Of a stretch of DNA of 64,000 nucleotides, positions 26,603 through 35,954 are shown in pieces. The position numbers and the translations under genes are program-made. Origin of the DNA: Flavobacterium yafengii (lineage in GTDB: Bacteria > Bacteroidota > Bacteroidia > Flavobacteriales > Flavobacteriaceae); assembly GCF_030010375.1 (NCBI RefSeq), contig NZ_JASCRY010000001.1, forward strand, positions 1,178,001-1,242,000, in the 5' to 3' direction. The notes below the pieces were generated by a model. That model did no database searches. It worked only from the letters and a program-made list of their open reading frames with translations, and was not told the DNA's origin. Position 1 is the stretch's first letter, and every line of letters starts with the position of its first letter.

Positions 26603-26739
26603 ATTCCAGCTATTCGTTACAAGTTCTCGTTTATAAATCTTTTTTTCTAATGAGCTAGCAGGAGCTTCCTCCGGTCGCTCTGCCACCTCAAGAAAAAATA
26701 GATGTATAAATCTCTAAGCTTTTCACTGCTATCTGGGGC
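26603..26739. repeat. Dispersed palindromic intergenic repeat, copy A
   Basis: 137 bp between the M23 gene and alaS. It starts TTCCAGCTATTCGTTACAAG, has an A/T-rich arm, an apical module GCAGGAGCTTCCTCCGGTCG (26658 on) ending GCTCTGC, and ends CACTGCTATCTGGGGC. The same three parts occur at 34124-34259, and the two ends at 57503-57577. Confidence 0.65.
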
Positions 26740-26751
26740 AAAAAAATGTTA

Positions 26752-26808
26752 ATTTGTTAATTTGGTTTTTCGTTTATGCGATGCAGCCGATTAACCAAAT
26801 TAACAAAT
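26752..26808. repeat. Inverted repeat just before alaS
   Basis: A perfect 16-bp inverted repeat, ATTTGTTAATTTGGTT (26752-26767) and AACCAAATTAACAAAT (26793-26808), with a 25-nt loop, ending 19 bp before the alaS start codon. No T run follows. It could form an RNA hairpin in the leader or a protein-binding palindrome. Confidence 0.6.
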
Positions 26809-26827
26809 AACCGAACAAACAATAAAA

Positions 26828-29464
26828 ATGAAATCACAAGACGTACGTAAACAATTTCTGGATTTTTTCGCATCAAATGGACATTTAATCGTTCCATCGG
26901 CACCTATAGTTCTTAAGGATGATCCAACACTGATGTTCAACAACTCAGGAATGGCGCAGTTCAAAGAATATTTTCTGGGGAACGGAACTCCAAAAAGCAC
27001 CAGAATTGCCGATACGCAAAAATGTCTTCGTGTTTCAGGAAAACACAATGATCTGGAAGATGTAGGTTTTGACACCTATCATCACACCATGTTTGAAATG
27101 TTGGGGAATTGGTCTTTTGGAGATTATTTCAAAAAAGAAGCCATCAACTGGGCTTGGCAACTTTTGACAGAAGTGTATAAAATTCCAAAAGAAAATTTAT
27201 ATGTTTCCGTTTTCGAAGGAAATCCGGATGAAAACGTGCCATTCGATCAGGAAGCTTGGGATATTTGGAAGGAATTAATTGACGAAGACCGAATCATTCT
27301 TGGAAACAAGAAAGACAACTTTTGGGAAATGGGAGATCAAGGACCTTGTGGACCGTGTTCAGAAATTCACGTCGACATTCGTTCTGTAGAAGAGAAAGCT
27401 TTAGTTTCAGGAAAAAGTTTGGTAAACAATGACCATCCGCAAGTAGTGGAAATTTGGAACAATGTATTCATGGAATTCAACCGTAAAGCCGATGGTTCTC
27501 TGGAAAAATTGCCTGCAAAACACGTTGATACCGGAATGGGATTTGAGCGTTTGTGTATGGCATTACAAGGAAAAACTTCGAATTATGACACTGATGTTTT
27601 TACGCCACTTATTGAAAAAGTAGAACAAATTACAGGATTAAAATACACTTCAAACGAAGTTTTAAATATCAGCGAAGAGCAAAACAAAACTAATATTGCT
27701 ATTCGTGTAGTGGTTGATCACGTTCGTGCCGTAGCTTTTGCTATTGCCGACGGACAATTGCCATCAAACACAGGCGCAGGATATGTAATTCGTAGAATTT
27801 TGCGTCGTGCAATTCGATACGGATTTACCTTCTTGAACACCAAAGAACCTTTCATCAATCAATTGGTTGCTGTTTTGGCGAATCAAATGGGGGAATTTTT
27901 CCCGGAAATCAAATCACAACAACAATTAGTTACCAATGTGATTCGTGAGGAAGAAGCTTCTTTCCTAAGAACATTAGACCAAGGATTGCAATTATTAGAA
28001 AATGTAGTTGCCGAAACTAAAGGGTCAACTGTTTCAGGAGCAAAAGCATTTGAATTATACGATACTTTCGGATTTCCAATTGACTTAACGGCATTAATTC
28101 TGAGAGAAAAAGGATTTGAACTGGACGAAGCTGGTTTTAACGTTGCCATGCAAGCTCAAAAAGCGCGTTCCCGCGCTGCATCAGAAGTTTCTACCGAAGA
28201 CTGGTCTGTGTTAATTCCTGGAAATGTAGAAACATTTGTAGGGTATGATCAATCAGAAAGTGACGTAAAAATCACTCGTATCCGTAAAGTGGACAGTAAA
28301 AAAGACGGTGTTTTATACCAAATCGTTTTGGATAACACGCCATTCTATCCAGAAGGTGGTGGACAAGTTGGTGATAAAGGAACATTTGTTTCTGCAAATG
28401 AAACTATTGAAATTATCGACACGAAAAAAGAAAATAACCTGATTTTGCATTTTGCAAAACAATTGCCAGAGAATGTAAACGCTGGTTTTGTTGCTAAAGT
28501 GAATCAGGATTTGAGAAGTTTATCTTCTAGAAATCACTCGGCGACACACTTGATGCACCAAGCGTTGAGAGGTATTTTAGGAACACACGTTGAACAAAAA
28601 GGATCTTTAGTAAATCCAAACTATTTGCGTTTTGACTTTTCTCATTTTGCTAAAATGACGGAAACCGAATTGCAACAAGTGGAAGATTTTGTAAACGCAA
28701 GAATCCAGGAACAATTACCTTTAATCGAAAGAAGAAACATTCCTTTTGCGCAAGCAGTTCAAGAAGGAGCCATGGCACTTTTCGGAGAGAAATATGGTGA
28801 TGAGGTTCGTGCGATTAAATTTGGCGAAAGCATGGAATTGTGCGGTGGAATCCACGTGAAAAACACAGCTGAAATCTGGCATTTCAAAATCGTTTCTGAA
28901 GGAGCTGTTGCTGCAGGAATTCGTCGTATCGAAGCGATTACAAGTGATGCGGTAAAAGCACATTTTGCTTCTTATGAAAACACATTGAATGAAGTAAAAT
29001 CAGCGTTGAAAAATCCTCAGGATATTTTGAAAGCCGTTCATTCGATGCAAGAAGAAAATGCCAAGTTAGCGAAACAAATTGAGGCTTTGGTAAAAGATAA
29101 AGTCAAAAATTTGAAAGCGAGTTTAATTGCTGAAATTCAGGAAATAAACGGCGTTCAATTTTTGGCAAAACAAGTCGATTTGAATCCTGAAGGAGCAAAA
29201 GATTTGGCTTACGAATTAGGGAATTTAGGGAATAACTTATTTTTAGTTTTGGCTACAGCCGACGAAGATAAACCTATGTTAACCTGTTATGTTTCTAAAG
29301 AATTAGTTACGGATAAAAACCTAAATGCTGGACAAGTAGTTCGTGAATTGGGTAAATTTATCCAAGGTGGCGGGGGCGGACAACCGTTTTTTGCAACAGC
29401 AGGCGGGAAGAATGTCGCAGGAATTCAGCAAGCTTTGGAGAAAGCAGTTGAGTTTGTAAAGTAA
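26828..29464 (+). CDS. alaS: Alanine-tRNA ligase
   Basis: Class II synthetase charging tRNA-Ala. 878 residues, normal. N-terminal catalytic core ([47 protein letters not shown]), tRNA-recognition helices, an editing domain with zinc ligands in [13 protein letters not shown] and CGGIHVKNT, a coiled-coil linker, and the C-terminal C-Ala domain with GGGGGQP. The 20-bp upstream leader holds a strong inverted repeat. A clear terminator follows. Confidence 0.98.
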   Translation: MKSQDVRKQFLDFFASNGHLIVPSAPIVLKDDPTLMFNNSGMAQFKEYFLGNGTPKSTRIADTQKCLRVSGKHNDLEDVGFDTYHHTMFEMLGNWSFGDYFKKEAINWAWQLLTEVYKIPKENLYVSVFEGNPDENVPFDQEAWDIWKELIDEDRIILGNKKDNFWEMGDQGPCGPCSEIHVDIRSVEEKALVSGKSLVNNDHPQVVEIWNNVFMEFNRKADGSLEKLPAKHVDTGMGFERLCMALQGKTSNYDTDVFTPLIEKVEQITGLKYTSNEVLNISEEQNKTNIAIRVVVDHVRAVAFAIADGQLPSNTGAGYVIRRILRRAIRYGFTFLNTKEPFINQLVAVLANQMGEFFPEIKSQQQLVTNVIREEEASFLRTLDQGLQLLENVVAETKGSTVSGAKAFELYDTFGFPIDLTALILREKGFELDEAGFNVAMQAQKARSRAASEVSTEDWSVLIPGNVETFVGYDQSESDVKITRIRKVDSKKDGVLYQIVLDNTPFYPEGGGQVGDKGTFVSANETIEIIDTKKENNLILHFAKQLPENVNAGFVAKVNQDLRSLSSRNHSATHLMHQALRGILGTHVEQKGSLVNPNYLRFDFSHFAKMTETELQQVEDFVNARIQEQLPLIERRNIPFAQAVQEGAMALFGEKYGDEVRAIKFGESMELCGGIHVKNTAEIWHFKIVSEGAVAAGIRRIEAITSDAVKAHFASYENTLNEVKSALKNPQDILKAVHSMQEENAKLAKQIEALVKDKVKNLKASLIAEIQEINGVQFLAKQVDLNPEGAKDLAYELGNLGNNLFLVLATADEDKPMLTCYVSKELVTDKNLNAGQVVRELGKFIQGGGGGQPFFATAGGKNVAGIQQALEKAVEFVK

Positions 29465-29488
29465 AACAAATTTATTTTTTATGATAGA

Positions 29489-29527
29489 AACCCTTTTAGG
29501 ACATAAGTTCTAAAAGGGTTTATTTTT
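29489..29527 (+). terminator. Terminator after alaS
   Basis: AACCCTTTTAG (29489-29499) pairs perfectly with CTAAAAGGGTT (29510-29520), followed by TATTTTTTT. Confidence 0.88.
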
Positions 29528-29705
29528 TTGTTCAACACAGTATTTACAGGCGCTTCACATAGTGTTATCGGGAGATTTAAAATAGTAGTTCAACCGAAAT
29601 ATAGGGATTGTAACGATGAATATTGTAGTTTTTATTTTATTTTTCTAGGTTTGATTGATATAGCACCAGAAGGTTTGAGAAAGGTGAATCGATTTATTTA
29701 GTATA

Positions 29706-30485
29706 ATGAAAAAAACAAAAAACATATTTTGGGTATTATCAATTTTTGTATTGACACTTTATTCGTGTTCAAGTGATAATGACGATAGTGTAAAATTGCT
29801 AAAGAAGGTCGTTGAGACTTCAGAAGAAGGCACTTCAGAAACCACTTTATTTACTTATAATGGAACTGAAATAGTGCGTATTGAAGGAGCTCAGAAGCGT
29901 ACTGATTTTACGTATACCGATGGTTTAATTACGAAAATTGTAACGTTAAGTAAAACAAACCAACTTCTAGAGACCATTGAATACAGTTACCTTGTGGGTA
30001 AATTAGTTGAAGTTGAATCTTTAGGTAATTACAGAATAAATTACATTCATAATTCAGATAAAACCGTTTCTTATCAAAAATTCACGATTGGTTCAGGAAA
30101 TCAGGAGGTAAAAGAATTTCATGGAATATTATATTTTGAAAATGAAAATTTGATTAAAGAGGAAAGGACATTAGACAATACAGCTGTAGGAGTTACTTCA
30201 AATTATAGCATAAGTTTTGATTATGATTCTAACAAAAATCCGTTGTATAATATCTTAGGATATAAAAAATTATTAGACCATATGGAGACCATTTCATCAA
30301 ATAACAGTTTAATAAATACAGTAATTGCGACTACTACAAATGGAGATCAAGTATTATCATTAGCTAATTTTTATAAAAGCTCTTTTCAATATGATTCTGA
30401 GAACTATCCAACGGAACAGGTTTCTGAAACAGCACTTTTTGCTAATGGAAATAGAGGCTATCTGAAAACGGAATATTTCTACTAA
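29706..30485 (+). CDS. Hypothetical lipoprotein
   Basis: 259 residues with a lipoprotein signal (SIFVLTLYSC, Cys then SSDNDD, an acidic +2 to +7 stretch that in flavobacteria is associated with surface export). The rest is built of repeated beta hairpins of the style LFTYNGTEIVRIE, DFTYTDGLITKIV and IEYSYLVGKLVEV, resembling the YD/RHS-like repeats of many Bacteroidota lipoproteins. No catalytic motif seen. Alone between two terminators of near-identical design, so it is a monocistronic unit. Confidence 0.8.
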   Translation: MKKTKNIFWVLSIFVLTLYSCSSDNDDSVKLLKKVVETSEEGTSETTLFTYNGTEIVRIEGAQKRTDFTYTDGLITKIVTLSKTNQLLETIEYSYLVGKLVEVESLGNYRINYIHNSDKTVSYQKFTIGSGNQEVKEFHGILYFENENLIKEERTLDNTAVGVTSNYSISFDYDSNKNPLYNILGYKKLLDHMETISSNNSLINTVIATTTNGDQVLSLANFYKSSFQYDSENYPTEQVSETALFANGNRGYLKTEYFY

Positions 30486-30507
30486 GAAAAACATTTATTT
30501 TTATAGC

Positions 30508-30547
30508 AACCCTTTCAGCGTATAAAACTCTGAAAGGGTTTTTTTAT
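30508..30547 (+). terminator. Terminator after the lipoprotein gene
   Basis: AACCCTTTCAG (30508-30518) pairs with CTGAAAGGGTT (30530-30540), followed by a T run. It closely resembles the alaS terminator a kilobase upstream. Confidence 0.88.
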
Positions 30548-30617
30548 ACTAATGAAAAAAGAACTAAACCTCATTTAATTCGCTAAAATTATTCAAATTT
30601 GTAGTAAATTATAAACA

Positions 30618-31568
30618 ATGCAATTCAGAACCCAAATCCCCATTTCTAAAAGTAATTATCCCATAGATTATAATGCTACCATTATGTCTTTAGGTTCTTG
30701 TTTTGCTGTAAATATGGCGGAGAAACTGGACTATTTTAAGTTTCAAAATAGTTGTAATCCATTTGGGATTTTATTCCATTCGTTGGCGATTGAAAAACTA
30801 ATAGATTTTGCTGTTTCCGAAAAGCAATTTACAGAAAACGACATTTTTTTTCACAATGAACGCTGGCATTGTTTTGATATGCATTCTGATTTGAGTAATT
30901 CAAATAAAGAGGAATTAGTAGCAACATTAAACACAATAATCAAATCAATAAATCAACAAATAACCGAATCAACACATTTCATCATCACGTATGGAACCTC
31001 GTGGGTATATCGAAATATAGAAAGTGATTCTATTGTGGCCAATTGTCATAAAGCGCCACAAAAGCAGTTCAAAAAAGAATTGCTATCTGTTGAAGAAATA
31101 AAAAAAAGTATTACAAATACAGTAAAATTAATTCATTCTGTAAACCCTGATTGCACTATTATTTTTACGGTTTCACCGGTACGACACATCAAAGATGGTT
31201 TTGTCGAAAACCAATGGAGCAAAGCCAATATAATTAGTGCGCTTCATGAGTCTTTTGACTTTCGACTTTCGACTATAAATTACTTTCCTTCTTACGAGAT
31301 CATGATGGATGAACTTCGGGATTACCGCTTTTATGCCGAAGATATGTTGCATCCCAATCAAGTGGCAATCGATTATATTTGGAAGCGATTCCAAGAAACT
31401 ACTATTTCTGAAACTGCTTTTGCGACGATGGATGAAGTAGAAAGTATTCAAAAAAGTCTTTCGCATAAGCCTTTTAATCCTGATTCTGAAAGTCATTTAA
31501 AGTTTGAGTCTAAAGTCAGAGAAAAAATCACTAAATTGGAAAGTCAATATTCATTTATGAAATTTTAA
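30618..31568 (+). CDS. GSCFA domain protein
   Basis: 316 residues matching the GSCFA family: the name-giving motif appears as SLGSCFAVNMAEKL near residue 26, followed by NPFGILFHSLAIEKL. ITYGTSWVYR, FTVSPVRHIKDGF and AEDMLHPNQVAIDYIW fit an SGNH-hydrolase-like fold with a Ser in GSC and Asp/His in DMLHP. It may be an esterase or acetyltransferase acting on glycans; substrate unknown. It is followed after 2 bp by the DUF4230 gene, so the two are probably co-translated. Confidence 0.9.
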   Translation: MQFRTQIPISKSNYPIDYNATIMSLGSCFAVNMAEKLDYFKFQNSCNPFGILFHSLAIEKLIDFAVSEKQFTENDIFFHNERWHCFDMHSDLSNSNKEELVATLNTIIKSINQQITESTHFIITYGTSWVYRNIESDSIVANCHKAPQKQFKKELLSVEEIKKSITNTVKLIHSVNPDCTIIFTVSPVRHIKDGFVENQWSKANIISALHESFDFRLSTINYFPSYEIMMDELRDYRFYAEDMLHPNQVAIDYIWKRFQETTISETAFATMDEVESIQKSLSHKPFNPDSESHLKFESKVREKITKLESQYSFMKF

Positions 31569-31570
31569 TT

Positions 31571-32191
31571 ATGCTTAGAAGAATACTTATTGGAATAGCA
31601 GTTATCGGTGGAATATTTTTATTGTTCAAATACTGCGATTTTAAGAAAAACGATGATGAAGATATCACGTACAACACGAATCTCATTCAGCAACAAATTT
31701 TGAACGTTGGAAAATTGGTAGTTACTGAAGGTCATTTTTCGGAAGTCATCACCTATAAAAATCAGCAAAAATATTTGTTGGACATGCTTTCTTTCGAGAA
31801 AAAAGCCTTGGTTGTCGTCAATGCCGATGTGACTGTAGCGTATGATTTGCACAAAATGAAATACGATATCGATGAAAAGAATAAAACCATCACGATTGTA
31901 AGCATTCCAAAAGAGGAAATAAAAATCAGTCCTGATATTCAGTTTTATGATGTAGAACAAAGTAAATTGAATCCGTTTACGGGAGATGATTACAATAAAA
32001 TCAACAAATCGGTAAAAGCGAATCTGGCTAAGAAAATAGAAAAATCATCTTTGAAAACAAATGCTCAAAATCGCTTGATAAGCGAATTATCTAAAATATT
32101 GATTCTGACCAATACCATGGGGTGGAAATTGCAATACGAAGGAAAGGTTATCGAAAGCGAGAAAGATTTTGGTAAGCAAATAAAACTTTAG
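31571..32191 (+). CDS. DUF4230 membrane-anchored protein
   Basis: 206 residues: one N-terminal helix (ILIGIAVIGGIFLLF) then a soluble domain with the DUF4230 pattern VGKLVVTEGHFSEVITYKNQ, VVNADVTVAYDLHKM and ISPDIQFYDVEQSKLNPF. The family is widespread and uncharacterised. It starts 2 bp after the GSCFA stop, indicating an operon. Confidence 0.85.
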   Translation: MLRRILIGIAVIGGIFLLFKYCDFKKNDDEDITYNTNLIQQQILNVGKLVVTEGHFSEVITYKNQQKYLLDMLSFEKKALVVVNADVTVAYDLHKMKYDIDEKNKTITIVSIPKEEIKISPDIQFYDVEQSKLNPFTGDDYNKINKSVKANLAKKIEKSSLKTNAQNRLISELSKILILTNTMGWKLQYEGKVIESEKDFGKQIKL

Positions 32192-32204
32192 ATAAAATTT
32201 TAAA

Positions 32205-32254
32205 CACGAATTGCGCTAATTTTCACAAATTAATTCGTGTAAATTAGCGCAATT
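32205..32254. repeat. Nested inverted repeats in the intergenic region
   Basis: Two alternative pairings overlap: CACGAATT (32205-32212) with AATTCGTG (32232-32239), and AATTGCGCTAATTT (32209-32222) with AAATTAGCGCAATT (32241-32254). Both cannot form at once. It sits between convergent genes, so it may serve as a terminator or be a dispersed intergenic repeat. Confidence 0.6.
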
Positions 32255-32316
32255 ACTTCGTCCGTTCGCTTTGCTCGGGTCGTGTTTAATTCTTTTTATG
32301 TTTTCCGAGAAAAAAC

Positions 32317-34074
32317 CTAAGCTTTCTCTTTATCGAAAATCAAGTCCAAACCACCAGCAATCAAATGGGCTACTTCGGGTCTTTTTACTTTCAATTGATC
32401 AAGATAAACCATTATTTCCTGTAGCAATTGAGGTTCGTTTCGGTCCTTCAAAAGCTCTGCGATTTCAACAGCTAACAACCAGTCGTTTGGATGATTGGTG
32501 TGTAATTTATCAAAAATTGGAGTTAAAGAAGTTTCTGTATCCTTAGTTTCTCTTATGTTTCGAACCGTTTGGTATAAAACCTCTAAATCATCACGTTCCG
32601 CAGTATGTTTTGCCTTGATGGTTTTGCTTGTTGGTACATGTGAAATCAAATCAAAACTATTCACATCAGCAGGACCTGAAAAAGCAGAAATCACTTTTTT
32701 ACCTACAGCCATATCATAAATTCCCCATTCTGGTTGAAACAAAATAGTTTCTCCGTGAGTCACGGTACAGTTTTTTAAACTGATTAGAATAATCTCTCCG
32801 TGCAGGTTTCTGGAACCTGTGATAATTTCCCCTTTTACGGTGATATCACCTTCAAATTCAAGCGTTACACTTTTACTTTCGGTAATGGAATAAGCGCTTA
32901 AATCTCTTGGACTCATGTCTTCAATAGCTAGATTTATACCTTTTAATTTTCCAATCGGACTTCCAAAACCTTCAGCATGTTTAATTGTTCCATGACCTAC
33001 TAATTCTTTTTCACGGTATGACAATGCTGTTTTTCCTGTTGTTTGGATATAAACGGGTTTTCCTTCTTCTTCAATAACATTGGTGAAAACGCCCGAAATC
33101 TGAATTCCGGTACTCAATTCAATTGTTCCTAAAGCATTGGAATGAATCAGTTTATTAATTCCCGATAATCCTCCGGTACGCAACGCCATTTTATTAGCAA
33201 ACTCTTCCAAAACCAAGCTTAAATAAGCAAAATCTGGAGTAACGTAGAGCTGCGGTTGCAGTTTTGTAATGTCAAAACTCTGGTTCGCTGCTGATATATC
33301 GTAAGGGATTTTCTTTACATTGTCTGTCATACACCACGCACTTTCTCCAATAGACGAAAGCAGTCCGGCACCGTAAATTTTTGGATTGTCGATAGTTCCT
33401 ATCAAACCATACTCTACGGTCCACCAATGCAGGTTTCTGATTTGCGCCATTTCAGATAATTCGCCCATGTTATTCTGCAAATCTTCCACCGCTTTTTCGG
33501 CAGCATCAATATCGGCTTGCGGCGTATCTTCGGCTTCTTTCAAGATAGAAAGCAGTCTGATGGCTTCATACATTTGGTAATCTTTATGCGAAGAAATCGC
33601 TTTACAGCCTATTTCACCAAAACGGCGCAGGTATTCCGCATATTCGGGATTGGCAATAATAGGCGCATGACCGGCTCCTTCGTGAATAATATCCGGCGCA
33701 GGGGTGTATTCTATATGTTCGAGCTGGCGAATGTCAGAAGCAATTACCAGTACATTATACGCCTGAAATTCCATAAAAGCATTCGGCGGAATAAATCCAT
33801 CCACGGCAACTGCAGCCCAACCTATTTCAGTCAAAATACGGTTCATGCCGTACATACTAGGAATGTTGTCAATTTCGATTCCCGTTTTCTTCAATCCTTC
33901 CAAGTAAGAACTGTGGGCTACTTTTGATAAGTAATCTACATTTTTGCGCATCACATAACGCCAAACCGCTTGATTTATGGGCGTGTAATCGCTATAATCC
34001 TGAGGTTTAATGAATTGTTTTAAGTGCTTTGGCAATCGGTCTAATAACGGATTGCTTTCTATAGTTGAGTTCAT
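32317..34074 (-). CDS. Pterin-dependent aromatic amino acid hydroxylase (phenylalanine 4-monooxygenase-like)
   Basis: Converts an aromatic amino acid (most likely Phe to Tyr) with tetrahydropterin and O2. The catalytic domain has the iron facial triad His131 and His136 (IIHEGAGHAPI) and Glu221 (WWTVEYGL). At 585 residues it is about twice the length of proteobacterial PhhA: the catalytic region occupies roughly residues 30-310 and about 270 residues follow, with beta-rich segments (SVTLEFEGDITVKGEIITGS) and a helical end. Long forms are usual in Bacteroidota. The recycling dehydratase is encoded at 9.8 kb. A candidate -7 element, TACTTTTG on the minus strand, is at 34099-34106. Confidence 0.92.
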   Translation of the reverse strand: MNSTIESNPLLDRLPKHLKQFIKPQDYSDYTPINQAVWRYVMRKNVDYLSKVAHSSYLEGLKKTGIEIDNIPSMYGMNRILTEIGWAAVAVDGFIPPNAFMEFQAYNVLVIASDIRQLEHIEYTPAPDIIHEGAGHAPIIANPEYAEYLRRFGEIGCKAISSHKDYQMYEAIRLLSILKEAEDTPQADIDAAEKAVEDLQNNMGELSEMAQIRNLHWWTVEYGLIGTIDNPKIYGAGLLSSIGESAWCMTDNVKKIPYDISAANQSFDITKLQPQLYVTPDFAYLSLVLEEFANKMALRTGGLSGINKLIHSNALGTIELSTGIQISGVFTNVIEEEGKPVYIQTTGKTALSYREKELVGHGTIKHAEGFGSPIGKLKGINLAIEDMSPRDLSAYSITESKSVTLEFEGDITVKGEIITGSRNLHGEIILISLKNCTVTHGETILFQPEWGIYDMAVGKKVISAFSGPADVNSFDLISHVPTSKTIKAKHTAERDDLEVLYQTVRNIRETKDTETSLTPIFDKLHTNHPNDWLLAVEIAELLKDRNEPQLLQEIMVYLDQLKVKRPEVAHLIAGGLDLIFDKEKA

Positions 34075-34098
34075 ATCGAAAACGTTGTAGTTCTACTG

Positions 34099-34106
34099 CA
34101 AAAGTA
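34099..34106 (-). promoter_or_regulatory. Candidate -7 element for the aromatic amino acid hydroxylase
   Basis: Minus-strand TACTTTTG (TAnnTTTG), 25 bp before the start codon. The expected -33 position falls within repeat copy B. Confidence 0.5.
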
Positions 34107-34123
34107 CGAATTTCAGGAGCTAT

Positions 34124-34259
34124 TTCCCGCTTTTCATTGCAAGTTTTTGCTAACCCGTTTGTTTTTCTAAAGTTTTCGCAGGAGCTTCCTTTGGTCGCTC
34201 TGCAGCAACAAGAAAAACCAAAACGGCTTTCGCAAAAAGCTTTCCATTTCACTCGGGGC
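34124..34259. repeat. Dispersed palindromic intergenic repeat, copy B
   Basis: 136 bp, nearly the same length as copy A (137 bp). It begins TTCCCGCTTTTCATTGCAAG, contains GCAGGAGCTTCCTTTGGTCG then GCTCTGC (from 34178), and ends CATTTCACTCGGGGC. The arms CCGTTTGTTTTTCT and AGAAAAACCAAAACGG can pair. Confidence 0.65.
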
Positions 34260-34296
34260 TAGGTGAGTTGTAGAATTAATAGCTTTTTTGGATTTA

Positions 34297-35430
34297 TTAC
34301 TTCACCAACTCAAACACCAAAATCTGCGTTTTCTGTTTGTCTGAAAAATTATTGTCAGATACAAATAGCAGTGATGGATTACCATTAGCTAATTTTGGTC
34401 CAAAAGTAAGTCCTTCAATATTATCAATAAAAATGCCTAAATCATCCATGTTCAGCATCAGTTTTTTAGAAGCTAATTCTAATTTTTGGTTTTGCAAGGT
34501 CTTATGGTTTTTTACATTAGTAGCCTTTTTCAAATCACATAAAAATACTTTTATCGTGCATGCTTGTGTTCCAGTTGAGTAGGAACGTTCCACAACCAGC
34601 AATTGGTTTTTACCATAATACTGAATTGCCGAAACGCCATTTACACCAAAAGCTCCTTTAGGATTGGGTTCACGAGCAATAGGTTCCAGTTGGTAACCGT
34701 ATTGAGCGGTGTTCTTCTTTGTTTTGGCATCAAATTGATAGAATCTAATCAAACCTCCTTTGCTGGTATTGGCTTGGTCGCCATCTTCAAAAAGTGGTTC
34801 TTCAATGTTGGTATAGATATGTTTATACTTTTTGTCAAAAGTTATCCCTTCTAAAGTGCCGTTATTTCTCGGGCCTTTTTCTTGTTTCTGCATTTTTAAA
34901 TTTTCCGGCAATGTAACATTGCCTAGAAAATCACCTTTCAAATCCATGAAATTCAAGGAAGGATCTTGTAAAACTTCCTTATCTGCGGTAATCACTCGCG
35001 CACCTTCGCTACTCCAAACCAAAGTATTCGTTTTTGGATTGAATCGGATATCTTCGGGATCTGATGAAGTAGTTGGCGTGGTATTCCAATTTCCATACGC
35101 TGTTCCGGTTTCGTTTTTCAAAGTGCTGACACTTTGGAAATCGATACCTTCTAATTTGTTTTCGAACAAACGAATTTTTGCAGTATAAAATCTCGAATCG
35201 TTAAACATAGATCGATCATCACTTATCAAATAATACAACTCGTTTTTTGCATCATAATCGATTCCGGACAATCCGCCCACTTTTGTATTCTGAAACGTTT
35301 CCTCAAAAGGAATTTCAATCGAGCTGATTAGTTTTAAACTGGGAGTTGGTTTGTTTTCAACGGTTTGTTTTAAATTGGAACAAGAAAATAGAAAAGCTGG
35401 TAAAACGACAAGAAATAGTAATTTGCGCAT
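34297..35430 (-). CDS. Phytase-family esterase-like lipoprotein
   Basis: About 377 residues. I start at the ATG at 35430, giving MRKLLFLVVLPAFLFSC, a textbook lipoprotein signal; the frame stays open eight codons further upstream. The body matches the 'esterase-like activity of phytase' family: VGGLSGIDYDAKNELYYLISDDR, DPEDIRFNPKTNTLVWSSEG, NGTLEGITFDKKYKHIYTNIEEPL and NIEGLTFGPKLANGNPSLLFVSDNNF, repeated blades of a beta-propeller. It may hydrolyse phosphate esters or act as a binding propeller; substrate unknown. Confidence 0.88.
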   Translation of the reverse strand: MRKLLFLVVLPAFLFSCSNLKQTVENKPTPSLKLISSIEIPFEETFQNTKVGGLSGIDYDAKNELYYLISDDRSMFNDSRFYTAKIRLFENKLEGIDFQSVSTLKNETGTAYGNWNTTPTTSSDPEDIRFNPKTNTLVWSSEGARVITADKEVLQDPSLNFMDLKGDFLGNVTLPENLKMQKQEKGPRNNGTLEGITFDKKYKHIYTNIEEPLFEDGDQANTSKGGLIRFYQFDAKTKKNTAQYGYQLEPIAREPNPKGAFGVNGVSAIQYYGKNQLLVVERSYSTGTQACTIKVFLCDLKKATNVKNHKTLQNQKLELASKKLMLNMDDLGIFIDNIEGLTFGPKLANGNPSLLFVSDNNFSDKQKTQILVFELVK

Positions 35431-35492
35431 AAAAGAATGTGTTACTGTTTGCAAAAAGGAACAGAGTTTGGATTAAAAAACCACTTTAAAAA

Positions 35493-35894
35493 CTACGAAT
35501 TGTTCGTTTGATTTTTTTCAAGATTACGGAAATAGTCAATTTTGTAATTGAACATTTCAGCCATATTTTTAGCACGTAGTTTCGCTTCTTCGGCCAATGG
35601 ACCTACAAATAAACTATCAGTAGTTTTCGTGAAAATTTCCATCCAGCGGTCAAAATGTTCTTTGGCAACCGGTAATTGTTTGTGCGGCGGAAATGGACTT
35701 CCGGAATAAGAGTGAACTTCGAGTAAAATAGTTTGCCAAAAGCGATACATTTTTTCCAGATGTTCGGGCCAGCGGTTGCCTATTTTCTCGTTGAATATGG
35801 GTCCAATAAATTCGTCTTTTTGAACTTTAGAATAAAAAGTATCTACCAGTAATTTGATATCTTCGAATGTGGTAATGTCGTTAAGTTGTGCCAT
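35493..35894 (-). CDS. Group III truncated haemoglobin
   Basis: About 133 residues from the ATG at 35894 (MAQLNDI). The upstream ATG at 35921 lies inside a terminator hairpin and is unlikely to be used. It carries the group III globin pattern: FYSKVQKDEFIGPIF at the B/C helix region, RFWQTILLEVHSYSGSPFPPHKQLPV (proximal region), and HFDRWMEIF with FAxxD-like helix packing later. Such globins bind O2 or NO; the His in FPPHKQLP is the likely proximal ligand. A -7-like element is embedded in the preceding gene's terminator. Confidence 0.92.
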   Translation of the reverse strand: MAQLNDITTFEDIKLLVDTFYSKVQKDEFIGPIFNEKIGNRWPEHLEKMYRFWQTILLEVHSYSGSPFPPHKQLPVAKEHFDRWMEIFTKTTDSLFVGPLAEEAKLRAKNMAEMFNYKIDYFRNLEKNQTNNS

Positions 35895-35904
35895 GATTGG
35901 GTAT

Positions 35905-35930
35905 AAAAAAAGCCTACGCAAAGGTAGGCT
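35905..35930 (-). terminator. Terminator of the DUF4136 gene, with an embedded promoter element
   Basis: AGCCTAC (35911-35917) and GTAGGCT (35924-35930) form the stem; on the minus strand a T run follows. The same minus-strand sequence reads TACCTTTG (35919-35926), a perfect TAnnTTTG element placed about 25 bp before the globin start codon. Confidence 0.75.
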
Positions 35931-35954
35931 TTTATGTTGAAATTTAATGGTAAA

